A stretch of 64,000 nt of DNA. Source: Ctenosaura bakeri (Eukaryota > Chordata > Lepidosauria > Squamata > Iguanidae). The position numbers and the translations under genes were made by a program. Shown here piece after piece: positions 1 through 13,400 of this stretch. The stretch is from contig CAOLHI010002132.1 in the NCBI GenBank assembly GCA_948474755.1, positions 62,001 to 126,000 of the forward strand, in the 5' to 3' direction. A model generated the notes under the pieces. It saw nothing but the letters and a program-made list of their open reading frames with translations, ran no database searches and was not told where the DNA came from. The first letter of the stretch is position 1; each line of letters starts with the position of its first letter.

Positions 1-3000
1 TTCACCATATTTAGTACACTTACAGATAGCTGACATATATATTATAAAATTAGATGTACCCCATCACATACTGTAATAATGAGTATTCTCATTATCTGAA
101 TAACACAGCTGAGGGGTATAATCTCTTCCCCAGTAAACAAAAGGTCAATTATATGATTGTTTATGTCACATTTATTGGGGTCAGGATCATGAAGATCATG
201 AGAGACAATTTCCCAATGGGGATGAACAGTTTGAAAGAAATGTGAAAACTTCAAGATATTTCCAAGATGAGAGATTATAAAAATACAATGCTGTGGGGCA
301 CAAGGGAAACTTGAGAGTTGTCAGAGACTTCAGGACTGATGGAAAGGTGCTGCTGGCCTCACCATCCCTAAGGAAGTTTGGACAATAAGGTCCAGACTCA
401 CAGTTTTCCATGAATATCCAAAGACCCAGAACAGCATCTGTATTCTGAGTAATGTTCAGCTAGTCATGTTGGGGTTTATGTTTCCTTTCTAACCGTGGCT
501 GAATATGACTTAAACTATTTTGTAACTACTCCTAAGTGACACCTGAAGGAAGATGCCTTCATGGAAAAGATACACTTTAGTTAGTAGAAGATTACTTGCT
601 TAGAATAAAAGCTTTCCTTTAAAGATCTCATCTTTTCCACATCTCTTCCTGTGCCTTTGCTTAGTGTGTAGAGGCATGCATGCATAGGATTCCCATCTCC
701 CATGGGATGGGGAGTGAAATCTCTGCAGATTCAGAGGTGGGGAAGAGTGCAAGTTAAACTCCTCAGTAACTTCGGGAGTGGATTAGTGGGTGGCAGCTGA
801 TAAAAATGGAGGTCCCATCTCCTGCTGAAGAGCAGGAGATTGGGCTGGAGCCCATTATACATGTATAGATTTAACTTACAGAATGTATAAAAACAGCTGA
901 ATAAGACCACAGAAATAACAAGGATACAAACAACAATCAAGCAAAACAAAAACCTAGCTAGCTGGGATCCTGCAGAAGACGGACACAAGGTTAGGAGGTA
1001 GAGTAAAACCATACAAATTATTAGGGTTCAGTGGTCATGAAGGGAGTCTGAGACCTAACTATGTTGTGTTTTTACCTTTCTTGGTAGTACCAGTATTTGG
1101 AAACTGTTATTGACATCCTATGTAAAATTGGTAAATTTCAGAGAAAATAATAAGAATATACACATTTTGAAATCTACTGTAAATATTTTTTTTTGCTGGC
1201 CCACCAGGTGGGCCAGAAAGGAATGACCAACTCCTAGGGAGTCACCACTGCAGTCACTAGTGGAGCAGCCTGACTGTGGAGGCGGAGGAGAAAAACCATT
1301 TCCCCTCCAGATGAGCCAAACTCTGGCTACCCAAGGTACTGAAGATCCTCCCCGATTCCTGCTGCCCACTGTTCCAGTGTTCTACTTCCCCCCGATCTGC
1401 TAGGCTGCCTCCCTGCTTCTGGGAATGCTGCAGACATACTCATCAGTAGGTCCCCTGGGCAACAGGTTTCCAATCCCTTTCCAACCTACAGGAAGTCAGG
1501 GAGAGTAGTGTGATAAGAGCCATTTCCTCAGATCTTTCCCCTTTATGCACACCAAAGGTGACTTTTCCTATTCTTCCCAATGCCACCATCCTGGCTCAGA
1601 GGCACTTCTCTGCTCCCCAGTAATCTCCACTAATTGCACAGATCTGCTGTGGGTGAACAGCTGGACATCCACTTGGAAAAAAAATTAACTGGGGTACAAG
1701 CCCATATCCTGGAGAGATTGATAGCTTCGCCCCTCCAGCAAGAGCCTCTTCTATTTCTGTGCTTAGTGCAGAGAAGGAACAGAACACTCTCCCCTCACTC
1801 CCAGCCTGCTCAGTTGCCTACTTGAAATTTCTTCTCTCCAGTGTTTCAAGTGCAAGTTTGGTTTAAAAGTAAGATCTCTCAAGCCCCAGAGCAATTCTCT
1901 TTGGCAAATCTGCAATGAGATTGACAGACATGATGATAATATGGAGCTGCCTTGCAATTATCCATGTCCAGCAGAAGCTGAGTGGAAGGAGAAATAGCCA
2001 GACTAGTGATTCAGGCAGAGATGCGTTAGGTAACCACCTCTTTTGATGGGTGCTTGCCTCATTGTAACCTATACTGGTCCCCAGAGGCAAATGATTTCAC
2101 CAGTGATCCCTTCTATTAAAAGTTATTGCTCTGTTGTTGAGAGTAATTTGCTATTTAATAATTTATTTAGAGCATGTATATCTTGCCTATCAGCCAAAAA
2201 TCTCCCCGAGCAGCTTACAAATTGTTAATTTGACAGTTCCTTGTCCTGAGGCTTATAGTCTAATTAAGACATGGCACACAAGGAAGAGAGAATGTCAGTG
2301 GGAGAGGAGATTAAGTCCAGCAGGCATTGCCTGTTCTTCCCTACATCCAAGGCAGCTGCAGTGGCAGTTGGGATGGAGCGAGGGCGTTTCATCAGCTACT
2401 GGATCCAGGCGTGATGGTTTTAGCCACAATAACGATGAACAGTTAGTAAATACAGTACATTGGTGCATGTGTGCCTCATCTTAACTGGAAGCTGTAGTAG
2501 GGCTGTGCGTGTGCTGGCTCTTGTCTGTCTGATAATACTGTCAATCAGGTAAAATGGTGAGTGAGTTGGATTTAAAGTCAGAGGAATGGAACATCAATGA
2601 GGGTATGGATCAACAGATGAAGAAAGCAGTTTAGAAGAGCTTCTCTGCAAAATATAAAGAAAGTTGTTGGGTTTTTTTTACCTCTTACTAGCAGAAGGGA
2701 AAGGAAGTAGAGAGAAAAAACAGTGGATTTGGTCAATAGGGCTGGTGGAGGATGACTCCTCCCCTTTCATCCCCATGGCAAGCTGTCCAGTCCTCTGCAA
2801 ATGCAATACAGAAGGTTGATAAGATGTGGTGCATGTAAAGGAAGTCCCTAAAAAGCACGTAGAGGTACCTCCTGTAACAAGCAAGAGAACTTCACTGACA
2901 GAAGAGAGATCCTGGATAGATGAAAAGGACAGAGATTCATTATGAAGTCTAACTAAACTAACTGAACTAAAACTTGGTTCGAAGGTGTTTGCTTGTTTTT

Positions 3001-3113
3001 GCAGGTTTTTCCCCAAATGCTTTTGTTTAGGCTGCTGAAAATTAGAAGAGATGTAGATTGTGAGTTTGGCTTGACAGCTGTATGTTCCAATGCATTTTGA
3101 ATTGATTCCACAG
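1..3113 (+). other. NBAS intron, 3' part only
   Basis: Unique-looking AT-rich sequence running into the exon a acceptor at 3113. No exon with the expected upstream NBAS sequence and splice signals was found. Short open frames here lack codon or family signal. Confidence 0.6.
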
Positions 3114-3343
3114 GCTGATCCCAAAGAATTGATACAGATGGTCACGAAGCATGTTTCCCAATCCAGCAGCGTGGACTGGCCTGATGAAATAGCAACTCTG
3201 ATCAAACGCCTCCAGTACTACAACGAGCGGCTCCTGGACTTTACACAGGCTCAAATTCTTCAGGGTCTTGGCAAAGGGGTGGATGTCCAGAGGTTTACAT
3301 CAGATAGTCAGTACAAGAAGGAAACCATATTAGGTTTGGCAGA
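3114..3343 (+). CDS. NBAS: NBAS exon a (230 nt, phase 0 in, 2 out)
   Basis: Acceptor TTCCACAG precedes GCT GAT CCC (A-D-P) and the donor is GTAAGT at 3344. The exon encodes 76 residues plus two bases. It opens with ADPKELIQMV and contains the highly conserved FTQAQILQGLGKGVDVQRF stretch. The middle part (about residues 13-30 of the exon) differs more from the mammalian protein than the ends do. The open frame runs on to an in-frame TAA in the intron, so the donor, not the stop, marks the end. Confidence 0.95.
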
Positions 3344-3788
3344 GTAAGTTACAGTCTGCTGTCCTTGCTTTTGTTTTCCAACTTGACGTATTTAAAATGC
3401 AAACCAGAGCAATAAATTTTTGACAGCACTGACCTTTAGAAAGGATTATTAGTCATCCCTCACTTTGCAAGACTGTTGTTAATAGGATTTCTCTCTCTCT
3501 ATCTCTCTCTCACTCTGCATTCTGGTTACATGAAGTGCTCTGTTCATCTGTGTGGATCAATAAATGCACAGGATATTATTATAGCAGAGACCTCAGGAGC
3601 TAATTTTATACTTCACTGGAATATGGGACCCTTGGCAAATACACATTTTAAAAATTATCATTGAATAGTCAGTTGCCTCTTCCACCTCCCTGAGTGGTCA
3701 TAGATACTCATGGCAATGGTAGCAAACATGTATTTCAGTATATAATAGGTATTCTTTTCAACAGCAACAACAACTATATTATTATTAC

Positions 3789-3841
<53 letters not shown>

Positions 3842-4837
3842 CCATCATCATCATTATCATCATCATCAATGTTAATGCTAATTCAGTACACTTTAAAAAG
3901 AATGAGAGCTCCATATAGGTTACAATCTAAAAATAGACATGAGACAGGGATATATTGGTTATTCTTTCTAACATGTTTGTTTAGATCTCCTCTGTGGCTT
4001 TTCCTTTATTGGATAATTTTATTAAGCTACAAGGCAAATGTCTTGGTGGGCATGGAGTACTGAAGTGTCAGCACCTTTCAAATTAAAGTAGTCCTTGAGA
4101 ATATCCACAAGGGGATTCAGTTTAAAGTTCAGCTGTGACACACAAGTTGTGATGAGGTTCATCCACCTCATCTTGGGAATGAATTAAACATGCATCAGGC
4201 TATTTTGAGATCATGCCTGGAAGAAGATAAAATAATTGAATTTGTTTAGGTCATGGTAATGGAGCCGTGCATCTCAGTGCAATCTCAGCACAACATTTCC
4301 ATGTGTTGCGCATTCAGCCTTTCATTGCAGGATGACCACTAACAGTTATATGATGGTAGGAAAAAAGGAGCTATCGTATTCCCTTGTTGTATGCCTTCAG
4401 TAGTGTTGCCTTTGGTTGCTGAATAGGATATTAAAACACTGTGTAGAATGAGGCATGCAAGGTAGTGGCACATAGCTGGCTTTGCCAGTCGGTTCTGAAC
4501 ATATCATATCAACCATAAATGTTGTTCTGTGAAGTTGTTTTTCCATGGGGTGAGAATGTCTTAGAAAGAAGCTGCTAGTCAAAATTGACAGGACTTCTAG
4601 CAGCACCAACGCTTGAACTCAGTATAAGACCATATGTTATTGTCTATGAACCAAGAAATATTCTGCATTATGATGTAATTAGTTCGTAAATTGTTTTAGC
4701 TGCAAAACAGGCATTGTAAAGAATATGGGCTAATACTATCATCCTTAGTGAGAAAGAATTTACCCTGTAGATTATATTCTACAACCTGATCAAGCGCTTG
4801 ATTTTGGCACTCAATGTTACTTTTCCTCCGTAACCAG
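3344..4837 (+). other. NBAS intron a-b
   Basis: 1.49 kb. Apart from the ATT/CAT microsatellite near 3775-3870 and a short CTCTCT run near 3490, I see nothing recognisable. Confidence 0.7.
3775..3870. repeat. ATT-rich microsatellite passing into ATC/CAT repeats
   Basis: About 20 near-perfect ATT units (3775-3838) followed by degenerate ACC/ATC/CAT units. The isoleucine-rich open frame across it is an artefact of the repeat. Confidence 0.95.
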
Positions 4838-4948
4838 GACACTTGAAGAAAATGTGTACAGGATTGCTCTCTCCTTAGCACAGCGTTACAGTGTCCCCCT
4901 TTGGGAAGTTTACATGACACATCTGGAATTTCTTTTCAGTGACAGTGG
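4838..4948 (+). CDS. NBAS: NBAS exon b (111 nt, phase 2/2)
   Basis: This exon is too short for an ORF scan and was found by looking for the expected protein segment between exons a and c. Acceptor AACCAG, then G ACA CTT GAA GAA (E-T-L-E-E), ending AGT GG before the donor GTAGGT. It encodes 37 codons including LAQRYSVPLWEVYMTHLEF, which matches the vertebrate LAQRY / WEV.MTHLEFLF block. Because it is phase-symmetric, skipping it would keep the reading frame. Confidence 0.93.
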
Positions 4949-6719
4949 GTAGGTATAGAGGCTTATTCTACTGCATTTAACTTTATTGGTGAATTTTTTA
5001 GAACTTGTAAAAAGGCAAGATGAACCTTAAGCACCATCACCTTAGAGTCTAATTATGTAATATTCCATACTTGTGATTCTTTCAGTACCATTTCCTGCAA
5101 TCATCTATGGAACCTACTTGGTGACCAAGTGGGAAAGTTGCCACCAGATAACTCAGAAGAGTGGAATAGCTGTACTTAGTCACTCTGCCTTACATACCTC
5201 TCACTAAAATCTACTTGAATGTTTGTGCCCCTTCCAGGAACCATAGAGTAAAAAGCTGCAGACAAATTGGCCGGTCTGTTAAGGCTTCAGTGCCTTTCTG
5301 ACATCACTAGCCAATAAACCAATTTTGTTCCTGTTGAATATAATTCGGGCAGTAACTGGACAAGTCAGCTGAATCAACGAGTTGCCAAGCAACCACACAG
5401 CTTAACTAAAAGAAAAGTGTCTGCTGAGTGTTAAGCCAATTCTGCAGCAGTAAAGAAACTATTTGTCTAGTACCATTGACATTAGGGTAGATACTGAAGT
5501 TCTTAACATTGGAGCAGAACCCTGTTATTACCGAAAAGAAAAACAGAGAACCTGTTAGGCAAAGCAGGCAGCCTAAGGAACAACGTGTTGCAAAGGGAAG
5601 AGATACTGAACCAGTGCCTGCTGGAAACTATGGGAGGAGATGGAAGGAGCTACAAGCAAGTGGTGGCTTGAGTGATGGGAGGAGAGAACAGGTAGCAGTA
5701 GACAATGCCAGGTAGAGAATGGAGGGTGGAAGTATAAGGGACTTAACTCAGCAGAACTGAAGACAAAACCATCGGATAGGTGAAACATATTTTATTGGTA
5801 ACAATTAAAGCATCCATATTTTAGAGCCAGAACAGAAATCATAAATCTTGGCTTACTTAAAGCAAAAACATTGTTGCCCCAAGAAGACAGAATTGTTTGT
5901 CTGTTTGATGTGGAATTATTTATAATAAATGCCCCTCCATCAGTTTTTATGCTTATTCTGCTGGTCTTCCCTCCTGAATTGCATTGCGTTCCAACAAAGA
6001 GCTATTAAAATGCATGTATGTATCAGGAATAGAAATGTAAAGAAAATTTATATGTTTCCTCATCATCTGACCAACTGCCACAACATGTTTTGCCATTGAG
6101 CAAACCCAAATGACTGCTGCTGTTTTTATCTGTAGCAGTGTTAGCAAAACTGTCTTTTTGTGTAAATAAACCCTTGCAAATTTTTCACTCAAAAATCCTG
6201 AAATGTGAAAAATTGTTGAAAAATGTGCAGAATCACATAATCTTGCCCAGCAGAGAGAAAACTTTGAAAATTCTTTTCATTCTTCTATGTGAATGCACAG
6301 TGAGTAAAGATTTATATCACTACTCTATAGTCTGTAACATGTCAGCAAATTATGAGTTAAGAGGTTTAGAATGCTTAGTATATATCTTTACAATGTTAGG
6401 ATTATTCATATGTTTGAGAGAACCAGTAAAATGTAGTTAAGAGCAAGTCATTCAATTTTGAGCTATTTTCAGAAAAAACATACTTTTAAGATGCATTTCT
6501 TATGATTGTTTCTGTAAAATCTCATGATTTAAAAGGTGCTGTTTAGGATAGGAGTTTAACATGCGACTCCTTTATGAAAATCCTATCATGTGTTGTTAAT
6601 GATGTCCTGCCAATATTTAGCAAACATTCTAAATGTGGGATCATCATAATGGGCATTGCTTTTTTTAAAAAATGATTTCATTCTTTAAAGTTACCAGGCA
6701 CGTTTTCTTTTTACCACAG
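4949..6719 (+). other. NBAS intron b-c
   Basis: 1.77 kb of AT-rich sequence. No repeat family, RNA gene or conserved open frame recognised. Confidence 0.65.
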
Positions 6720-6970
6720 TTTATCCACAGCTGCTATAGAAGACAGAGCACAGAATCTTGGCCTATTTGAGACTTTGAAAACAATCCCCGAAACGTTTCA
6801 TGAACGGATGGCCAAATACGTATACCCTACTATTGAAGGCAGAGATCACCAGCGCTTGCTGTATTATTTCACACTTCTTGAGAACTGTGCTTCTCCTGAA
6901 TTTGTGAAACATGCTATCAAACCTGAAGCACACATACGTCTACTGAAAAAATTCAAGGCTGTTGCACCAA
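6720..6970 (+). CDS. NBAS: NBAS exon c (251 nt, phase 2 in, 1 out)
   Basis: Acceptor TTACCACAG; the first base completes a Gly codon from exon b, giving G-L-S-T. The exon carries NLGLFETLKTIPETFHERM, YVYPTIEG, LLYYFTLLENC and IKPEAHIRLLKKFKAV, all close to mammalian NBAS. The donor is GTATGT at 6971, after GCA CCA A. The in-frame continuation stops a few codons into the intron. Confidence 0.95.
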
Positions 6971-8183
6971 GTATGTGGTCTTGAGATTTTGTCTTTTGCA
7001 TTTTATCTACAGCTTGGGTAGGCAAAGGGCACTTTTGTGGCCCCCAGGGGTTAAATCAATTTTTTGTGGAAAAAAATTTAAAAAGTGTTTCATTTCATTT
7101 ATATCTCACTTTTGTCCAGCAGAGCATTCAGGGCCTCAAATGCCCTCTAGGGGTGCAGGAAGGATGCTTAGAGGATATTTGGGGGCTTTTGAGGGGCAAC
7201 ATTGTTTATGCAGTGGTGCTTCAAGGAACCCTGAGGAGTTAATGTGATGCCCTAGCTTTCCATAGTTGACCATCCCTGTTCTTCAATATTTCATTCTTTT
7301 CTTCCTCACTAGCAAGATGTGGTATTAAAATGAGTGTTCATAAATCTAATGTTTGGCAGAGATGACAATATAGAACTGTTGTAACTTACAATTTGAGGAC
7401 TTAAAAGTTAGAATAGAAATAGTAACATCAGTATGATACATTACTCAGTGCCTCATACCTCTGAACAGAGATAGGTGCGAGGAAATTAAGTTGTTTAATT
7501 TTGAAAAATTCAGCAATTAAAAAATCCGTATTCCTATATATATGTGTATGTGTGTGTGTGTGTGTGTGTAGACATGTCTTTGTTAGACATATGCTAGTAC
7601 ATGAAGGAAAACCTAAATTTTAGACTTAAGTAGCATCAGTTACATCAGGTCTAGCATCAGCTTGGTGGTTCCATCAACGCTTCCTTACCTATTGTTGTAT
7701 CTCCAAGCAGTGAAAAAAACACTGAGACTACAAATCTCTTCATGTTCCTAGCCTCACTGAATACCGGAAGACTTATTTGTAAGTTAACAGGCATAGGAGA
7801 TGTGCTGTGAACCCCTATGCTACAATATCACAATTGTAGACATTCTGTAAAAAGGTCTATCCCAATAGGAAAGTTTACTTGACCCCACCACAAACACACC
7901 TGTTGAAAAAAATGCATGAGAGGTGGGCAGGGAAGTGAGAAAATCTGTTTGCACAAAAATACATGTGTTTTTTCTGTACATGCTTTGTTCCTCTATAGAT
8001 AAGTGACTGCCGAAGCTGGTTGGGAGTATAATGTAAAGTGTATTTAATACGATGTTGGTAGGATTCCAGCACCAATAAATAGTGTCCCATTTAATTGCAG
8101 GTTTGGTAACTGTGATATGCACACAAACATTTAACAGATGATTTAATTTTTAAGGACTGTTGTTTCTCCTTTTTTTCTAATAG
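6971..8183 (+). other. NBAS intron c-d
   Basis: 1.21 kb. About 7005-7270 has the look of a degraded interspersed repeat (GGCAAAGGGCAC near the start, TTGACCATCCCTG near the end), possibly a hAT-like remnant. A TG dinucleotide run lies at 7536-7570. Confidence 0.5.
7536..7570. repeat. TA/TG dinucleotide microsatellite
   Basis: A short run of TATA passing into about 13 TG units. Confidence 0.9.
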
Positions 8184-8518
8184 GCCTTAATTACAAAAAG
8201 CTAATGGAAGAAAATATGAATCCCCTGACAGCTTTGGAGCCTGTCCTCACAAGTCAGAATGTTCTATCTATTTCCAAGCTTGCTCCTAAAATCCCTGAAA
8301 AAGAAGGAGGGATGCTTTCCCCAAGCTCTGTCTATGCCATCTGGATAAAAAAACTCTTCTGGACTGGGGATCCCCATCTTATTAAAAAAGTTCCAGAAAC
8401 CATAGTGGAATGGTTGCATGCCTACGACATCTGTGCCAAGTACTTTGATAGACTTTACCCAGGAGATATTATCAATTTCATGGATGAAATTACTTTTTCC
8501 TCCAAAGCTGTCACCAAG
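8184..8518 (+). CDS. NBAS: NBAS exon d (335 nt, phase 1 in, 0 out)
   Basis: Pyrimidine-rich tract and acceptor TTTTCTAATAG, then GC CTT AAT TAC (S-L-N-Y). This is the longest exon in the window. It encodes LEPVLTSQNVLSISKLAPKI, MLSPSSVYAIW, KLFWTGDPHLIK, EWLHAYDICAKYFDRLYPGD and ends FSSKAVTK before the donor GTAAGT at 8519. The protein segment is collinear with the mammalian gene without indels that I can see. Confidence 0.96.
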
Positions 8519-9254
8519 GTAAGTACAGTTTTACAACTGCATTGCAGAAATCTCAGTATTTCATTTAAAAGGTTCCAAGTCTTAGCTTCTCTTGTAGATG
8601 TATATTAAATTGGAGTTTTCTGAAGGCATCCAGTGTTGTGTGAGCAAATTTCCTCTACCCCTCCTGCTTCCCCAAAAACTCTGCCCCAAACCTCTGTAGT
8701 ACAGACACTGCAGCGGGGAGGGTGGGTTGGTTCGAACAGTGTCATCTCCCCTGAAGACTGGTGACTCCAATATCAGTGGGAAGATAAATCCATTCCAGGT
8801 TTTAATGACAACTGTAAGGGAGCTGTCCATAATGCTGAGCCTATCCCTCAAATACATTCAGAACCTTGCATAGTTCCCTTAAACTTCAGACTAAAAGCAG
8901 GAGGAGCTCTGCTGTTGCATTGACATCAGAGATACCAGCTAGGCAGCTTTGATGCCATGGAAGTGAATAGAAAATGTTCCATGATTTTAAAGCAGCTGCA
9001 GGATTAGTTCCAAAAGAGTGAGGTAATTATTTTTAGGGATGGGCTAACCATATCCTTGAATCCTGGGTAAGGATTCAAGATTTGGGAATCGGAATCCCGG
9101 TTCCAAAACGGCGAATCGAATCTTTCAAATCCACCAACTAAGTTTGTTTCTTTTCAAAACTGGTGCCCCTGGAACCCACAAAGAGCCTGAGTGGCTGGAG
9201 GGCTCCTGGGAGTGCGAAAACAATGGCATAAAGCTGCCCATGCACACCAGAGAC

Positions 9255-9460
9255 TACCCGTGGTCACTCATGCTGTGTGCTCCTCCGCTCACTCATGCTG
9301 TGTGCTTCCCTGCTCGTTCATTATGTGTGCTCCCCCACTTGCTTGGTCTGTGTGCTCACCAGCTTGTTCAAGCTGTGAGCTTGCTCGCTCGGGCTGCCTG
9401 CCTGTGCCTTCTTGGGCTGCCTGCCTGTGCCTGCTTGTGCTGCCTCCCTCTGCAAGGTAA
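9255..9460. repeat. Degenerate tandem repeat, CT/TG-rich
   Basis: Imperfect units of about 30 bp built on CTCATGCTGTGTGCTCC, then shorter units on GGGCTGCCTGCCTGTGCC. The Cys/Leu-rich and Gln-rich open frames on the two strands are by-products of the repeat. Confidence 0.7.
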
Positions 9461-9506
9461 TTATTCTCTTTTTCTCTATTCTTTTGACTTGCCACTGGAC
9501 ATCAGG

Positions 9507-9790
9507 GTAGAGCAGGGCTTTCCAAACAGTGTGTTGCAATATGTGAATGTGTTGCCTGAAGTCTGTAGGTATGTCTCCTCTCCAGGCTGAGAAAGACCTT
9601 CCCTACCCAAGCCTGCCGCCGCTGCCACAGCCCAGGATCAGGTAGAGCAAGGCTTTCCAAACAGTGTGTCGCAACACGTTAGTGTGTCACCTGAAGTCTG
9701 TAGGTGTGTCGCCTCTGCAGGCTGAGAAAGACCTCCCTCACCTGAGTCTCTCCTGCTGCCGCCACTGCCGCAGCCCAGGGTCAAGTAGAG
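9507..9790. repeat. Tandem duplication of a transposon terminus (135 and 143 bp units)
   Basis: Two adjacent copies, 9507-9641 and 9642-9784, each beginning GTAGAGCA(G/A)GGCTTTCC, running through AAACAGTGTGT(T/C)GCAA and CTGAAGTCTGTAGGTGTGTC, and ending in GCCGCTGCC..CAGCCCAGG. A third start, GTAGAGGGAC, follows at 9785. The CAGGGCTTTCC motif resembles hAT terminal inverted repeats; the family is uncertain. Confidence 0.65.
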
Positions 9791-10195
9791 GGACTTTCTT
9801 TCTTTTTGCTGCTGCCCCCTGGGTGGCCCCAATCCTAGAGACAAGGCAGCAGTAGCAGGGCGGCAGAGGCAGTGGTTGGAGAGACCAGGAAGTCCCTGAG
9901 GAGCCCCGGAACTTGGCTCCAAGCTCCTCCTCAGCCGGGCTGGGAACCTTTGGCTGCAGAGGTGGCTGCGTCTCCTTGTGCACCCTAGGCACAAGGGAGC
10001 TGGACACTTGGCCTCTAATCCACCACTGCCTTTGCACCTCCGCTCCAGTGCCCCTTGAGCAAACTCTCCCTTTGCCTTGAGCTTCATTGTTTTGTTCCAC
10101 TTAATATCTTTGTGCAATCAATAAACCATTGTTCTGTGCATCTGTGACTTTCTTTCATTTTGGCAGATCTTTGAGCAGTAGATGGCTTGGGAAGT

Positions 10196-10400
10196 AGCAA
10201 TAGCACATATATTTCTATACCGCTTATCAGCTAAGTGCTCTCTAAACAGTTTACAATGTGTTAGCTAATTGCCCCCGACAAGCTGGGTACTCATTTTACC
10301 GACCTGTGGAAGGATGAAAGGCTGAGTCAACCTGGAGCCCGGCAGGATCAAACTCACAATGTTGTGGCTGCAGTACCGGCATTTAACCACTGCTCCACCA
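10196..10400 (-). mobile_element. tRNA-headed SINE, antisense
   Basis: On the minus strand it begins TGGTGGAGCAGTGGTTAAAT, a tRNA-like A box, followed by a GTGAGTTTGATCC B-box-like motif. The body includes GACTCAGCCTTTCATCC and GGTAAAATGAGTACCCAGC, and the tail is AAGCGGTATAGAAATATATG. This arrangement is a common reptilian tRNA SINE. It is a repeat, not a functional tRNA gene. Confidence 0.7.
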
Positions 10401-13400
10401 AGGATCATGGCCTTGGAATTGTTACAATATATATATGGGCCTTAAGCCTTTCTCTCTAGCAGAATTTCCTTCATTTTGAGCAGAATTGCAGAGATTTATA
10501 GCAGTCTTTCCTGTCAGAATACTCGTTTTGCAAATGTTTTCCAGTATGGATATTTCTCAAAATGAATGAATATGTGTGACTTGTTTATTATTGATTCATT
10601 TGTGGCTCAGGCTATTTCTTTGTTGGTTGTAGTTCTCTATGCTGTCGCCATCTTCCTCTTCGTGGCAAAATAAGGCACTAAATAAGCTTAACAAACCTGA
10701 TAAGATTTTTGAAATCCATCTGCTGTGCTTACCTAGGTAATGGATTAGCAATTCTGGATATTGTGTGAGAGAAGAGCTTTCAGTTACAGCAGCCTTTCAG
10801 AGTTGCCCTCCAGATGTGTTCGACTGGAACTCCCACCATTCCAGTTGGCATTGTAGTTGGCAATACTGGATGGGATTAATGTTAATTTCAGTCCATTACA
10901 TTTGAATGCTGTCACAGTGAGAAAGGCTTAATTAAAGTATGGCAGGATTTTTTTTAATACTTATTTTTCATTGAAGACTTGTAAATTTCTTCTGATGTGA
11001 AGTATGGCAGTGAAATTTCATTTACAAATGGATCTAGTTAGTTGTCTTTCTTCCTATGCAAAATAAGACTGCATTTAACCTTTCAAACACATTTGAGACA
11101 GTGAGAACAGAACATATACCCTTATGTCCAAAACCCACTTTAAAATAAGGAAGATTGCTTTTCATGTATTTAGAAGAGTGCAGAGGATGTTGATACTCTA
11201 TCATAGTGGTACAGTATATCACTCTTCAGAAATGAATGTACAATTAAACTAGCATTGTCTTGTCCTAATATTCTTCCTTTAATGATGTAATCTCTCCTTG
11301 CAAGATCACTGTGGCTTCAAAGGATGCCAAAAAGTTTTTTCTTTTTGATCCAAGAAAACAAGCCAAGCAAAGGCATAATGCTGCCATCTGCCTTACTTTA
11401 TCTGGAGTCTGAAAATTTTAATGCATAAAAATGGGACCAGAGTAGAGATCACTAGCAAAGTAATGGATATGCTAATCAAGCTATTTTGTACAACATGGTT
11501 TAAAAAAAAAAAACTTTTGTCAGCTTTCCTAAAGATAGGAGAGCTTGTCTCTAGAGTTATCTTGAGCAAAATACTGGTCAGAGACACATTCTGCACGTTG
11601 AACTCCCCACAGGGCCCTATAGGACTTATTCTCCCTCTATTGTCAACCCCACTCACTCCACCTTGAGGCTCCCCCCAAAAAATGTGTGTCCCCCAAAGGG
11701 TGCATGTAACTGGCCGTTCTGTCACATTTTCAAGTATTTTCATCCTCTTCTCATTTTTTAGGCATTTGCAGCCTTCTCCCCACAAACCACTAAATAACCA
11801 GACTCCCTATTCTAGTCACTTCCCATCGTGAAAAATGGTCTATAGAGGCTAAAGAAAAGCTGTTTCTTGTCTTGAAGAAGGCCTCATAGAGGCTGAGGGA
11901 AAATTGCCACAGGACTTGGAAAGATGAAGATAAGCACAACTTCCTAGAATGTGATGAAACTACCAATAGTATGCCAAGAGGCCTAGAGGAGCATTGTTGG
12001 CCATTTTGGGACAAAAAAAAAATGTAAAATTAAAATTCAGCCCCTCTCCCAATGGAGAATGAGAGCGGGTGAGATCTTTGGGTGGACCAAAAAAGCCTGG
12101 GGCCACATGTACCCAAAATGTGCACTTTTCTCATCTCTGCTCTACAGGTCCACCCTGAGATATGCCCCATTGGTTTAAATCAGACTTATTACAAGAAGTA
12201 TAGCTTTATAGTGTTATTCTTCTTTTTAAGAATGTCTTTGAGTGTTTTCACTTGTATCAAATTGTACATCAGATCATTAAGGTGTTTTATATTTTAAACC
12301 ATGCCATATATTATACAGAACATTTGTTACAACCAGTCTGTGGCTTAGCCTTAGCCTTTGTAGCCAGTCACATTAGCAAACTAAGTGTTAGTTTCAAACT
12401 CTATTACACTAACAGAAGACCTATTAAAACTGGAGGGACCCAGTAATTTATGAATCCCTGTTGATTTCAGTGGGTCTTTTAGTCTATGCTTGAATCCAAT
12501 CCTCTTTAAATAGTTATATATTAGCTCTAGAAGATGGGAAGCATGTCATATCATTTCTCATGTTGCAAGTACTATATAAAAGATGACACCAGCTCAAGGA
12601 ACTATGTCAGCTAGAATTCATTGTGCATTTTTGGGGAATTCCAAACTTTAACATTTTGCCTGAGGATAATTGTGGGTTGTAGAGGATTAACATTTCCATC
12701 CTGTTGCACCAGTTGTCAAAATGTGCGAGAATAAAAATAAATTTATTTGTTAACAAGTAAACTCATGATGGTATACTACTTCCTGCTGAGTATAGTTAAG
12801 ATTCCAGGGTCAGGATGAACTTGAACAAATATTTTGCAATATTCCCATTGCCTTTTAATGTTCGGTTTCTCTGACTGCAATCTTGTGCACATAGAATCAT
12901 CTTGTTGTGGTGTGATGCTCTTCATTTTCCCCACTCTGAAAAAGTGGTATTGTGAGAGGTGGAGGAATCTGCAGCATACAGTTGTAGGAACCTAATAAAA
13001 GTCAGAATGTATAGTTGGTTGAAAACCACTGTGAGTTTTTGTGATAGATTGATTAGAAAAGAAGTAGAAATGTCCAGGCCTCCTGTTGCCTCGGTGTTTG
13101 TTTGGCACCCTTTTTGAACCATAAACTTAAGATGAATCAAAATGCTTTCCAGCAAAAATGGAAAGCTTCAAGCTGATATCTTCAAAGGAATTTATTGAAC
13201 AGTTTGAAGGATATAGTGTAATGCTTCTAGATTGCTACAGGCTATTATGTTTTAGGACTGTGTGTGTGGTGTGTGTGTGTGTGTTTAAGGAGAAACTTTC
13301 AAAGTCAGATAATGGACTCAGTTAACACAGATGTAAAAATAAAAGAACTGGTGTGGGAGTAGAATTTGAAAGGGAAGGTTATTTTTAAGTAACATTGCTC

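Noticed and set aside
3694..3918. Isoleucine-rich open frame
   Set aside because: It is a translation of the ATT microsatellite.
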